Source: Megalonaias nervosa
Taxonomy: Eukaryota > Mollusca > Bivalvia > Unionida > Unionidae
Direction: 5' to 3'
NCBI GenBank assembly: GCA_016617855.1
Contig: JAECUM010009686.1
Coordinates: 1-64,000 of the forward strand
Length of the DNA stretch: 64,000 nucleotides
Shown here: positions 13,330 to 23,820 of the stretch, in pieces
Layout: every line of letters begins with the position of its first letter
Position numbering within the stretch: position 1 is the first letter of the stretch
Translations under genes and position numbers: made by a program
The notes under the pieces: generated by a model
What the model saw: the letters and a program-made list of their open reading frames with translations, nothing else
Told to the model about the DNA's origin: nothing
Databases searched by the model: none

Positions 13330-13888
13330 CGTCCCTAGTCTACTAAAGCAGTCAAGCCCCTACATTCTCATTGCCCTTAATATACTGTACCAGGACTTGG
13401 TACTGCTGTAGAAATAATGACCATCTCATTAATCGTCCATTGGTCAACTTAGCTTGAGCTAAATAGGCAAGTGGTTAGTGGCAACTTTCTAAGATAAATT
13501 TTCGTCCATACAGGTAACGTTGGAATTTAGATATCCCAAAGATAATTGCCAAGCATTCTTTCTCGAAGACTCAATAATTGCGTTCTGCAGTTGACAATTT
13601 CCTGCTACTGTATGCAACCAGGAATAAGTTTCCATCATGCACTTGTAATAGCACTGCCCCTAAACCTTTATCACAAGCGTCAGTATGTAAGATAAAATCT
13701 CGTGTCACGTCAGGCAATTTCACTACTGCGTCTGACATCAGTCTGTCCTTCAGCGTCTGAAATGCTTGTTTACATGCGTCTGTCCATATAACTTTCGTCG
13801 GAGCCTTTCTCCAAGACAAGTCAGTCAATGGGCTTGCAATAGTGCTAAAGTTAGCAACATAGTGACGATAATACCCTGCCAGTCCCAA
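13330..13888 (-). pseudogene. RNase H of the Gmr1-like element
   Basis: The open part (13571-13888) starts at the RT connection segment (GLAGYYRHYVANFS) and runs into RNase H: ILHTDACDKGLGAVLL, with the catalytic Asp in TDAC, then AYSSRKLSTAERNY. Beyond 13571 the frame is broken, but FEKECLA (with the conserved Glu) and a later KFQRYLYGRKF continue in translation. The TDH motif appears degraded to a CHH-like form. Same frame as the second RT fragment. Confidence 0.85.
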
Positions 13889-13918
13889 GAAAGATCAAAC
13901 TTCCATCTTAATGGTCAG

Positions 13919-14625
13919 TCATACTGCGTCCCTAAGTTGGTCGGCCTTTGAGCTATCTGGGGTTAATGTGTCTTCGCTGAGGGTATGACCTAGGTAGGTT
14001 AGTTTTCTAAACCCTACATGCCACTTAGATGGTCGTGCGGTCAGTCCCGTTTGTCGAAGTCGCTCTAAAACGTCTTTCAGCAAAATGATGTGATTATCCC
14101 AAGTAGCTGTCGCTAAGAGTAAATCATCCATGAAGTTTGAAACCCCAGTCCTCCTTAACAGTTCAAGTAATTTTCACATCATATGCGTGAAGACACTTGG
14201 CGCATTCTGGACCCCTAATGGCATGACTACCCGCTGGTAGGTCCCATCTGGAGTTGTGAAGTCGAGTTTTGCTGTGTCTTCATTCCGAACTGGAATTTGC
14301 CAGTATCCCTTAGACAGATTGATTTTCGAAAAATACTTTGCGTTGGTCACCCCGGCAAATATGGACTCAGGATCCGGTAACAGTTCTACCTGGAATTCTG
14401 TGATCCTGTTTAACTTCTGTAATCAACGCAAAATCAGTGTGTACCATCTTTCTTCTGTACCAACACAACAGGAGAACTATACGCCGACTGAGCTGGTTCT
14501 ATAACTCCCAAGTCTTTCATAGCTTGAATTTCATTTTGGACAGTTTCTAATTTTGCATAGGGCAACGGATATGGTTTCAACTTCACTGGCTTCTCATCCA
14601 TTAGCTTTAGGGTGAACTCCTCCAA
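13919..14625 (-). pseudogene. Reverse transcriptase of the Gmr1-like element, broken
   Basis: The first fragment (14434-14625) holds the start of RT: PYAKLETVQNEIQAMKDLGV, then SSPVVLVQKKDGT. It ends at a TGA at 14434-14436, and a frameshift follows near 14415. The second fragment (13919-14131) holds the catalytic FMDDLLLAT box, a variant of Y-x-DD, and the thumb with LTYLGHTLSED. Translation between them shows LGVQNAPSVFTHMM-like sequence, so the whole domain is present but interrupted. It lies downstream of integrase. Confidence 0.9.
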
Positions 14626-14739
14626 CTCCGTCTTGCCAGGTCATTCTGTCAAGATGCTTGAGTAGTCTTGGAGTAACAACTCCACTTCCTTACGTTGCTC
14701 TGATGTTAACATCCCGTCAAGGACAACGTCGACGTAGGT

Positions 14740-15750
14740 TTATTCCTTCGTCAGAGGACAACTAGGAAGTACTTCCGCCTCTCCTCCGTTGTCGTTGGGT
14801 TCTTCCGTCACCACTGTAGCAACCACAAACTCTGCGGGTGTCTCTCTTTCATGGTAACGTTTCAGGAGATTTACGTGGTACAGCTTCTCCTTGTCTCCTA
14901 CCCAGATACGGTTGTTCTGCCCACCATTTTTATCCATTACCATGAATGATCCCCTCCATGAGACTTGAAGATTGTTGTGCTCTAACGGCAGCAACAACAA
15001 CATCTTGTCACCCACCTCGAAGTGACGTTCCTTCGTCCTTTTATTATAATATTTGGCTTGACGCCCCCTTGCGTTGTGGAGATTCTCCTGAGCCAATTTA
15101 GAAACCTCTTCCAGCTTGTTGTGGAGATCAACAATATATTGGTATGTTGTTCGCACTTCCTCGGATGCTTGTTCACCCGTCCATATCTGTTTTAATACAG
15201 CCATGGGTCCCCTAACTGTCCTCCCATAGACTAATTCGAAAGGTGAAAAACCCAAACTAGCCTGTCGTACTTCTCGATATGCAAAAAGTATCGTGGGAAG
15301 GTATCGATCCCAATCCCTGGGTCGACCTTCACAGAGCTTCTTCAGAACCTGTTTCAATGTTCCATTGAAACGCTCCACCAAACCATTGCACTGCGGGTCA
15401 TACAGGATAGTTGTCAGGTGCCTAATGGACAGTAATCTATTTACCTCTTCCATCACCTGGCTCACAAATTGCATCCCCTGGTCAGTTAGTATCTTCTCAG
15501 GGACACTAACTCTCGACCAAACTCTTAACAAGGCCTCAGCCACTGTGACTGAGTCAATGGTTTTCAAGGCCACAGCCTCCGGGTACCAGGTGGTGTAATC
15601 TACTATCGTTAGTATATAACAATTACCGCTTTCTGCAGCCGGCTTTATCGGACCTACTAGGTCCATCGCCACCCTTGAGAAAGGTTCGTCAATCAGTGGG
15701 GTGGTTCCTAGTGGCAGTGGGCAATGGGAGGTCTTAGGTGCCACCTGCTA
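14740..15750 (-). pseudogene. Integrase catalytic core and C-terminal region
   Basis: A long open segment (about 334 codons from 15744). The DDE triad is visible: Asp in RVAMDLVGPI (about 15663), Asp in ILTDQGMQFVSQ, and Glu in GLVERFNGTLKQVLK. The C-terminus has WRGSFMVMDKN and KLYHVNLLKRYHERE, matching the GPY/F-type module of gypsy integrases. A TAG at 15748-15750 cuts it from the zinc-binding part, and a TAA at 14740-14742 separates it from RT. All lie in the same frame. Confidence 0.93.
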
Positions 15751-16257
15751 ACACTTGTCACATGACAAACAGAACCTCCGAACATCCCCGTACACACCTG
15801 GCTAGTAGAATTCCCTCACTAACCTCTCTCTAGTTTTCGCCACACCCATGTGGCATTCAAGTAGACCCTGATGTGCCAGCCTAAGCACTTCTGCTCGCTT
15901 CGTTATAGGCACAACAACTTGTTTAAACGTATCGGTCCCTTTCCTGGTGTACCGGTACAAAATACCGCGTTTCATCGTGAACTTCACCTCGCCATCTGGC
16001 AATTTCCGTATGGACCCATATTTTGCATACCTGCGTACCTTGTTGAGAGACAAATCTTCCTCTTGAAGTTTCCTCAACTCACCAGGTAGCAAATTGTCTA
16101 TGGGTGAAGTCATGGGTAGTAGCGGCTTTGACCTTGACCTTCGCTTCATAGCCCTCATCTCAATGGACCCCATGTGTACAGGTGTACACGTCATAGGGTT
16201 AGGCTGTGGCAACAAATACCTACACCCTAATATTACGTCATGAGACAGTCCCGACAA
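15748..16257 (-). pseudogene. Protease end, spacer and HHCC domain of integrase
   Basis: The segment begins SGLSHDVILGCRYLLP, the flap and end of a gypsy protease. It then has a basic linker and the integrase zinc-binding domain: LAHQGLLECHMGVAKTRERL followed, past a TAG at 15802-15804, by FCLSCDKC. The two His and two Cys are present, with the usual GH replaced by CH. It is read in the same frame as gag/protease upstream and the core downstream, so the original element had one long pol frame. Confidence 0.88.
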
Positions 16258-16266
16258 AGACGCTGC

Positions 16267-17650
16267 TTAAATTCGTCCCTTTACATACGGCGAATCAAGA
16301 TCAATGTTAGTGACCGGGAGCGAATCTTTTGTCCAGTTAGCAAACTGGACTTCAACCATCTCACCTGTGTGATCTCCAGGCTTGACATACCTACTATCTA
16401 CCAAGGCCGGATAACTACAACCAGTATCTAACAGTACGGTTGCCCTCTCACCATTTACCGTAGCTACCGCTGTGTTAGTCAACTCCACTGGTTCCTGTTC
16501 CATAACAGTATTCGTAGTTACCATATTAACCGTCATCGGACAATACTTTATACAATCCTTAACAACATGGCCTGGTCTGTTGCAGCCGTAACACACCGGC
16601 TCACCTTTCCTCCCTGTAGTATCCTTCTCCACCCCCTGAGTCTTCCCCGACCCACGGAAATGTTCTCGGCTGGGATTTCCGGCCCCTGGCCTCCCACCAT
16701 TCTGACCATTCCATCTTTGGGGTGCTACCTCAGTGGTCTTCCTATGTTCGCTGATGCCAGGTCGGTCCCTGCCACCCCAGGTGGTTGGACGTGAGTGTGC
16801 ACTCTCATAGCGCTCGGCCATCACGCTTATATCATCCAAGGTTGAGAATTCACGCTCCGCTAAGAACACTATTAAGTCTTTCCGGTAGGTACTTAAAACG
16901 TGCTCTTTCAAAATTTCCTCGCGCATGCCTTCATACGTTAGCGCGGCACCAGCCATATTCATCCATTTATCAAAAATGATGTGTATGCGGTTATGGAATT
17001 GTGCGTGCGTTTTGGTAACTCTTTTCGACGATCCTCTAAAGAGTTTCCGAAACGTTTCTGCCGACAGCTCATAGTGCCATAGTAGTCGTAGTCGTCTACC
17101 TCGTTGGGGCCATATTATGGTAGACGTCTTTCATGGCTCCCTTAAGAATGCCGAAACATTAATAGCCCACTGGTCTTTGGGTAGCTGATAAACCAGTTGC
17201 AACTTTTCGAACTGCATCAAAAAGTTGTCAGTGATTTTGTCCTTGTCATTGAACATGGGCATGGTGATCTGTATTGGTCATCTGTCTTCAGATTGCCTAC
17301 TTGTGGGACCTGAACGTTCATTCAGGTCTTCACCCCATATGGACACTGCTTCGATCCTCAGCCTCTCCATGGCTAACATATGTTTGTGTTCTCTAGATTT
17401 TTCTTCGGCCTGCAATCTGGCTAGTTCGAGCTCTCATTCGCACTGAGCTGCTTGTCTGCCTTTCGTTGTTCCGCTACCTATCTTTCTCTCGTTCCACTAC
17501 CTGTCTGTCTTTCTCTCATTCTGCTGCTAGTTGCTCCTTGTGTTCTCTAACACTCCGTTCAACAAATTCAGCTAACTGGGCCCCTTCATAACCCAGTTCG
17601 TCCTTACCAATCGACTTGAATTCTCTAACTAACTGTCTGTCTGTTGCCAT
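16267..17650 (-). pseudogene. gag and start of protease
   Basis: The likely start is the ATG at 17650 (MATDRQLVREF, a charged coiled-coil-like N-terminus), with a TGA at codon 45 (17516-17518). A frameshift lies somewhere between there and 16962. The open 16267-16962 part carries a capsid-like end (EILKEHVLSTYRKDLIVFLA), a glycine/arginine-rich linker, one CCHC zinc knuckle (CYGCNRPGHVVKDC) and the protease active site in VLLDTGCSYPA. A TAA at 16267-16269 splits the protease. Capsid identity is inferred from position and pattern. Confidence 0.88.
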
Positions 17651-18190
17651 CCTGGTCTACTTGTACAGTGACACAAGTATTAAGTTCTTTACCTACACCC
17701 AAGTTTTACTGCCCTACTCGAAAATAGCCCCACACTTATTTCCTACTTCTAGTATGGCCCTACTCAATTAAACCAGACTACTCCTTGTACCAACAATCAA
17801 TAAACGGGCAGTATACCACTGGAATGTCTTCCCAAATTAAGCGTAACGCTTACACACTAAACAAGGCGTAATTTACTACTGCGGAGTTGGCCTAAATATC
17901 TCTTCTCCCAAGAGAATACAAAGGTAATTCTTCACTTTCACTTCACAAATTTGGAATACGACCCGAACAGCAAGGAACATGCCTCAATCTCTTACAATAT
18001 TTTCATAACAGTATGAAAAGAAATGCCAAGAAATTTGCATGGACAGAATATATAAAAAATATAAGCAGACAATGATTCGATTCACTCTGATCGCTATTTC
18101 TTGACAAGTACTATTGAAATTATCAATGTTTAGATACTTATTCTGTTCTGTATTTGCTCAGACTCTTTACTCGAATAAAATGTTCTGATC

Positions 18191-18206
18191 CGTAGATGAG
18201 TGCCCA
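18191..18206 (-). promoter_or_regulatory. Candidate primer-binding site
   Basis: Read on the minus strand, TGGGCACTCATCTACG begins three bases after the end of the 5' LTR, where a tRNA primer site (TGG...) is expected. The matching tRNA was not identified. Confidence 0.4.
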
Positions 18207-18240
18207 CTTTGCTATGAAGCCCCCACTTTGTTGGGGGTGG

Positions 18241-18246
18241 TTTATT
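18241..18246 (-). terminator. Candidate LTR polyadenylation signal
   Basis: AATAAA on the minus strand near the 3' end of the 5' LTR. The same position in the longer LTR is not a perfect match. Confidence 0.25.
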
Positions 18247-18365
18247 GTGGAAATTGGGTTATCGTTATCTAGAGTGGTGATTGCCTTCAGTGTTATTGCC
18301 CGGATCGAGTAAATATCAATATAATGTGTGAAACTTATAGGTGGGATAGATAGAGATCTGAGCAG

Positions 18366-18375
18366 ATATATAAAA
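18366..18375 (-). promoter_or_regulatory. Candidate LTR TATA box
   Basis: The minus strand reads TTTTATATAT about 165 bp before the LTR's 3' end. An AATAAA (minus strand, 18241-18246) lies about 125 bp further on. The spacing fits a promoter and a polyadenylation signal bordering a short R region, but this is inference. Confidence 0.3.
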
Positions 18376-19460
18376 CAGATTGACTCGAGCCACCATACAT
18401 GAAAATAACAATTTAATCAGTTATATAAACAACCGTGATGATGCATTACATTAGGAAGATACACTTCTTTTTTAAATAAATCATTCACCGAATTTCAAAC
18501 ACAAATATACTTATATAAATAGCCGATCTGTTTTAAATGATAGAATTAGTTCATCATAGAATCGAGTGAACAATCGAAGTCATTGCCTTGTACAACTTCA
18601 TAACCTGATTATTTCAGGTTCATTCCCACTTCACTGTGGCTGTTCTCTTTGGTCCTTTATACTTTTCTTTTCTCTTCTCTGAACTCTCTATTGTCTCACC
18701 TCTTTTGGCCCTCGAACTTTGTGTGGGTAGGTGAATACGTAAGTACATAGATACATAGATACTTGGATAGGTAGGTACGTGGATAAGTCCCATGGAGCTA
18801 TTTCACCTTCCAAAATAAACAAAGAAGCTACCTAAATCTTCTGTCAGATATCCTACTGGGAATAGATCATTATTCCCCTCTCATTATGTCAGATATCATT
18901 CTGTCAGAATTCAAACAGATACCAAAGGCTATCTGGTCAAGCTAAACATGGCAGACCATAAACAAACCTAGTTTCTTAAGATTAATGTACTTCCTAATGG
19001 CTATTTCAACCTGACTCACATTATCATCACCAGAAACATACCAGTCCCGTTCTCGTTTCAATTACACAAATGAATGAATGAAATTCATTGCATGGCTTAA
19101 CTACGTTATTTCTAGCAAATACACACATTGAAGTCTCTAGCATATATGAAATCTCACTTCATGGTTTAACAATGTTAATTTCAGTCAATAAGCATTCAGG
19201 TCTTTATCATACGTGAAATCATCTAAGGTTGGTGAATTCACACTGATTCTCGTAACTCGAAGTTAACCCTATTCTTCCAGTCTGTCTGACTGTTAAATAA
19301 ACGAACACTTCATTAAGAATCACTTCTCTCATGACACAGACATTACAGATCTGTGCATTATCGCAATTTAACACTCCATGGTCCCCATAAATCTAATTAA
19401 TTGTTCACCTGCCCAAATTATTGTGCTCTTCATAGATTGACAGAAATTTGCACCCTTACA

Positions 19461-20082
19461 CTGTCTTTGCTAGAATATTATCAGTACCTATGACCCCTCC
19501 CCATATGTGATGCAGAGGGAGGTGATGTAACTGTTGCTGTGTCTATGTCTGTCTGTCTCTCCTACTGTCTGTAAGCATGTTTGTTTTCAGAACATAGCTC
19601 TTGAACTAAGGTATCTCTATCAAAATTGCTACACATATTTGGACTTCTAATTCAAATGGTCCTTTTGCTATGCACAATTCTTCATTTTCAATATTTTTTG
19701 TTTTGTCCAGTTCTTCTGTCCATCATTCCAATATCCACATCTTCATTTCCTTGTCAAAACTACAAATCATTTAAGATGGCTTCTAAAAGTTGGCATGTAT
19801 ATTAGGCTGGTAGTCTGTATTTGGCTGGTAGTCCATATTTGGATGGTAGTCCATATTTGGATTGGTAGTCCATATTTGGCTATATACAGTTCTTCAGTTT
19901 TATTATTTAATATTTTTGTTTCCTTTTCTATTCAGCCATCCATCCACCATTCATACATTTGTTTCCAGGGCATAACTTAAAGCCATTAAAGATATATATA
20001 AAATTTGGAACACATTTTAGACTAGTGCTCCAGACATGCCATTTTGCTGTTCACAGTATCTTTAGTGTCTTTGTCTTTCTGT
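19461..20082. other. Repeat-rich intergenic stretch
   Basis: Contains four degenerate copies of an 18-bp unit, GGTAGTCCATATTTGG-like, at 19804-19882, and segments related to the degenerate repeats at 32180-33060. No gene. Confidence 0.5.
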
Positions 20083-20095
20083 CCATCCATCTATT

Positions 20096-20350
20096 GTTGT
20101 TGTTGTTGTTGTTATAGGGTTTAACGCCATTTTTCAGCACAAGATAGGCTATACATGGTGGCCAGTATTAATGGTGAGGAAGAACCCTGGAAAATCCCGG
20201 GAAGAACCACCGACCCACGAGAAGCTACTGGCAGGCTTTCTCACGTACCCACGTTAGCCGAGCTTGGACTTGAACTTACGCAGACAGAGGTGAGATGGCA
20301 GTGATCCGTAACGGTCAGCGCTTTAGACCACTCGGCCACTCGGGGCCCCC
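20096..20350 (-). mobile_element. tRNA-Leu-like SINE with 13-bp TSD
   Basis: The minus strand starts with a tRNA-like head. The A box TGGCCGAGTGG is at 20328-20338 and the B box GTTCAAGTC at 20267-20275. It resembles the 5' half of tRNA-Leu. A body follows, with a GGCGTTAAACCCTATAACAACAAC-type tail. The 13-bp CCATCCATCTATT at 20083-20095 is repeated at 20351-20363, the target-site duplication. Confidence 0.88.
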
Positions 20351-20363
20351 CCATCCATCTATT

Positions 20364-21540
20364 ATCAGCACTTCAATTTCTGGGTCAAAACTCCCAAAAC
20401 TAGTACATTTCACAATTCTTCAGGTTCAGCATTTTTAAAGATTTCATCCATATGTCCACCCGTCCATTATCCACGCTTTCATATCCAGAGCAAACCTCCA
20501 GAACCATTTAAGATGTGTATTTTATCACTCAACCATTTTGAACAGTTAAAAAGAATAGTCTTGTCTTGAAGTACTGACAATTTTTTTTGGTAGTAGAGCA
20601 TCAGTCCCTTCAAGGGAATCTTATTTATTATTCCCTCCCCTCTCCCTGCACAGTTAAAAAGAAGAATAGTCTTATCTTGAATTACTGACAGTTCTTTCTT
20701 GGTAGTAGAGCACCAAGTCCCTTCAAGGGAGTCTTGTTTATTATTCCACCCCACCCACCCCCATAAAAAAACATAAAAAGAAGAGTAGTCTTATCTTAAG
20801 TTACTGGCAATCTTTTTCTGGCATTAGAACACCAGGCCATTCAAGGGATATTTGTTTATTATTCCCTTCCTCTCCCCCTCCCCCCTTTTTATAATACACA
20901 CTGTACAAGGTTGATATAACTATTACTGTGTTCTTCAGAATGACTGTCCATAACATTATTGTTCTCAGAACAACCATTCAAGATGTTTTGACCAAAATTA
21001 GTACAAATGTCAAGCAAGTAATGTAACATCTTCGCTAGCCAAGGTTCCGATAACCCTGTCTACACCTTGGCAGATCGAACAGCTATATCGATGCTTTGTC
21101 CTAGCAACATCTAATGGATTTCATGTGTTGCCTCTCTTAGTATATAAATCCAACTAACGAATAGCGTGATACATTGTACATTGGCCGAAAACAGTGGTGG
21201 TGATTGATCTAAAAAGGATACTTTGTAAGTTTAACATCAAAAGTATGACAATGTACCAGAGAGAAGCCATTACAGGTCTATTTTAGTCAAAGGTATTTAT
21301 GCAAACATGGACCAGCACTGGCAAAGTGCTTATTTATCAGTCCATTTAAGTTGTGTGCTCCCCTTGTCTCGATCACATAGGAACAGTATTCACATTTGAA
21401 CAACTTAATTTTGATTGGATGCAGTGGCTTGCTGCCGCATCCAATGAAATTCACATACCCGAAGCACACAAATATCTGCTCTATATGCCAAGGTGTAGAT
21501 GGGGTTATCGGAATCTTGGCTGTCAAAGATGGTAATGTAG
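20364..21540. other. Intergenic repeats, no gene
   Basis: At 20535-20890 there are three tandem copies of about 120 bp containing TTGAATTACTGACAATTC-like and CAGTCCCTTCAAGGGA-like motifs, the tail module of the composite class A element. The following 650 bp (20900-21540) appears unique, with no recognisable exon. Confidence 0.5.
20535..20890 (+). repeat. Tandem copies of the class A tail module
   Basis: Three units of about 120 bp, each with AATAGTCTTATCTTGAATTA-like and CATCAGTCCCTTCAAGGGA-like landmarks and a T/C-rich end. The same module closes the composite elements at 24935, 43830, 54115 and 55945. Here it stands without the satellite. Confidence 0.7.
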
Positions 21541-21544
21541 AGGC

Positions 21545-22370
21545 ATCTTTTTATACACATGTCAAGCAAGTTGTGCTGAGGTGTGTTTGATACACATGTC
21601 AAGCACTTTGTCTAGAGGTGTGATTGGATATACATATAATGAAAGTTGTGTAGAGGTATGTTTGATACAGATGTCAAGCAAGTTCAGTAGAGGTGTGTTA
21701 CATATACAGGTCACACAAATTGTGTAGAGGTATCTTGATCACATGTCAAGCAAGTTGTGTAGAATTGTGTTTGGATACACATGTCAAGCACTTTGTGTAG
21801 AGGTATGTTTGGAGACACATGTCAAGCAAGTTGTGTAGAGGTGTGTTTAGATACACATGTCAAGTACTTTGTGTAGAGGTGTGTTTGGAGACACATGTTA
21901 AGCAAGTTGTGTAGAGGTGTTTTAGGTACGCATGTCAAGCAAGTTGTGTAGAGGTGTGTTTGGTACACAGGTCAAGCAAGTTGTATAGAGGTTTGTTAGG
22001 TACATATGTCAAGCAAGTTGTGTAGAGGTGAGTTTGGATACACATGTCAAGCAAGTTGTGTAGAGGTGTGTTTGGAGACAATGTCAAGCAAGTTTTATAG
22101 AGGTGTGTTAGGTACACATGTCAAGCAAGTTGTGTAGAGGTGTGTTTGGATACACATGTCAAACAAGTTGTGTACAGGTGTGTTTGGATACACATGTCAA
22201 GCAAGTTGTGTACAGGTGTGTTTGGATATACATGTCAAGCAAGTTGTGTAGAGGTGTGTTAGGTACACATGTCAAGAAAGTTGTGTAGAGGTGTCTTTTA
22301 ATCACATGTCAAGCAAGTTCTGTCTTTTGATACACATGTTAAGCAAGTTGCATAGAAATGTGTTTCAATA
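21545..22370 (+). repeat. 38-bp minisatellite
   Basis: About 20 copies of a unit containing ACACATGTCAAGCAAGTTG and TGTAGAGGTGTGTTTGGAT. The clean period is 38 bp (for example 22152 to 22190). Ends are degenerate. Reverse frames over it (21935-22117) are repeat translations, not proteins. Confidence 0.9.
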
Positions 22371-23585
22371 CTTCAGATTTTTGGCAGTCTGCGCTTTTTG
22401 TTTTACCATAGAATTAAAATGAAGCATAAGTATATAAATTGAGGGCACTGCACCAGTGGGAATCTTTATTATGAATGGGAACCAATGGGATATGCCATTA
22501 GAAGATGACCCTTGTTCTGATAAAGCAGAAAATTTAAAATTTCACATCAGTGCCAATTGTTATAACTATAATTCACAAACTCTGAAATGAGTAATTTACA
22601 AGTAAAATGAAAGTAGAAAGCAAAAGAATGTAGAATGAATGGAAATAAAGTGCAGAATCAACTTGATCAAATGATAAATGCACTTTGAAGGAAATATATA
22701 TGCAGAATGCCAAACAATTAATGATAGATGAAAACAAAATAAAACGTGAATGCATTTCATGAATGGATTTGAAATCTATTTACCTCACTTTCAGGCTGCC
22801 ATTAAATTTCCTAAGTTGAAAACCCTTTAGCATGCTCGATGGCTTTCATGGTGTATCCATGGGCAAAGTAGTCTTTTTCAATTGTCTCAGCACTTAATAG
22901 CCTAGCTGTGTTGCAGTGCCCCAACATAGCAAACCAAACCAAATCATTTGCATAATAATTCGGGATCAGATTCTGTACACTAGTTGCAGGTCATAAAATT
23001 ATTCTAACAACCACCATTCATTTGGTGATATCAGCAGTTGTATCTGTTGGGGTTTTTTTTGGCTGAAAAGAAAAATAATAAGAAAAGACATTTGATGACA
23101 AATACACTACAGCGATATTTTTAGCTCTACTTGTTAAAGACCAAAATGGCTGGAAATGCAGATTTGGTACAGGTAATAATTATCCATTTCAGGGTTTAAA
23201 TATATATTTATCATCAACTTGAGTGTGAAATAAAGAAATTTATTGGTGAAATAATTTTCGTATTTTTCATTCCTATATTTTCACATGTAAGAAATATGCC
23301 ATTTGACGCTTGATTGTGTGTGCCCACAATAGTTATAAAAGCAGCAAGAAAAAGAACACTTTATGAGCTAGAACAAATAAATGGAAACTTCATTGCTCTT
23401 CAGACACTGAAATTATATTATTTTGAAGAAATTTGACTAGATACCATTCACATATCTGTGAAGTTATTTCCCCTTCCTACCCTGATAAACCAGCTGTGAT
23501 GCTTTACTGAATTAGACTAGCTTTGTGATTTGATGGAGTAAAATAATGTTCAAAATGTCAGAATGTAATTTGCTGCAAGAGATTG
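22371..23585. other. Intergenic stretch, no gene recognised
   Basis: AT-rich. One small feature may matter: an ATG in a good context at 23146-23148 opens nine codons (MAGNADLVQ) running directly into a GTAATA splice donor at 23173. It could be a short first coding exon, but nothing proves it. Confidence 0.4.
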
Positions 23586-23608
23586 GGTCATAGACCATGA
23601 GAGCTTAT

Positions 23609-23796
23609 GGAATGGTCTGTTGTCTGTTCTTCATCCGTCAGTCCATTATCACAATGGAATGGTCTGTTGTCTGTTCTTCATCCATCAGTCCATTATCACA
23701 ATGGAATAGTCTGTTGTCTGTTCTTCATCCGTCAGTCCATTATCACAATGGAATGGTCTGTTGTCTGTTCTTCATCCATCAGTCCATTATCACAAG
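23609..23796 (+). repeat. 47-bp tandem repeat, four copies
   Basis: Four nearly identical 47-bp units beginning GGAATGGTCTGTTGTCTG at 23609, 23656, 23703 and 23750. They are part of the head of the composite element. Confidence 0.95.
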
Positions 23797-23820
23797 TTTG
23801 TTATCGCATCTTCTCCTGAA

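Larger units (their letters stand above)
11361..19460 (-). mobile_element. Gmr1-like Ty3/gypsy LTR retrotransposon, degraded
   Basis: A complete element by structure, 8.1 kb, with LTRs at 11361-13225 and 18210-19460. A perfect 5-bp target-site duplication CTGTC lies at 11356-11360 and 19461-19465. The internal region (13226-18209) codes on the minus strand in the order gag, protease, integrase, reverse transcriptase, RNase H. Integrase before RT with gypsy-type enzymes is the Gmr1 arrangement, not the usual Ty3/gypsy one. In-frame stops and frameshifts in every domain make it non-functional. The LTRs are unusually long and of unequal length. Confidence 0.93.
18210..19460 (-). repeat. 5' LTR of the Gmr1-like element (internally deleted)
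   Basis: 1251 bp, TG...CA, aligned with 11361-13225. It lacks about 614 bp: the AACTCGAAGTTAACCC joint near 19255 corresponds to a jump in the longer LTR. Differences elsewhere are few, suggesting the deletion is recent or arose by exchange with another copy. Confidence 0.92.

Noticed and set aside
13578..16979. Several + strand frames of 60-101 codons
   Set aside because: They are antisense shadows of the minus-strand gag-pol of the retrotransposon.
11361..19460. Classification as Ty1/copia from integrase-first order
   Set aside because: RT (FMDD, LTYLGHTL), RNase H and the integrase C-terminus are gypsy-like; order alone does not decide.
20267..20338. tRNA-Leu gene on the minus strand
   Set aside because: No complete cloverleaf; the boxes belong to a SINE with tail and target-site duplication.
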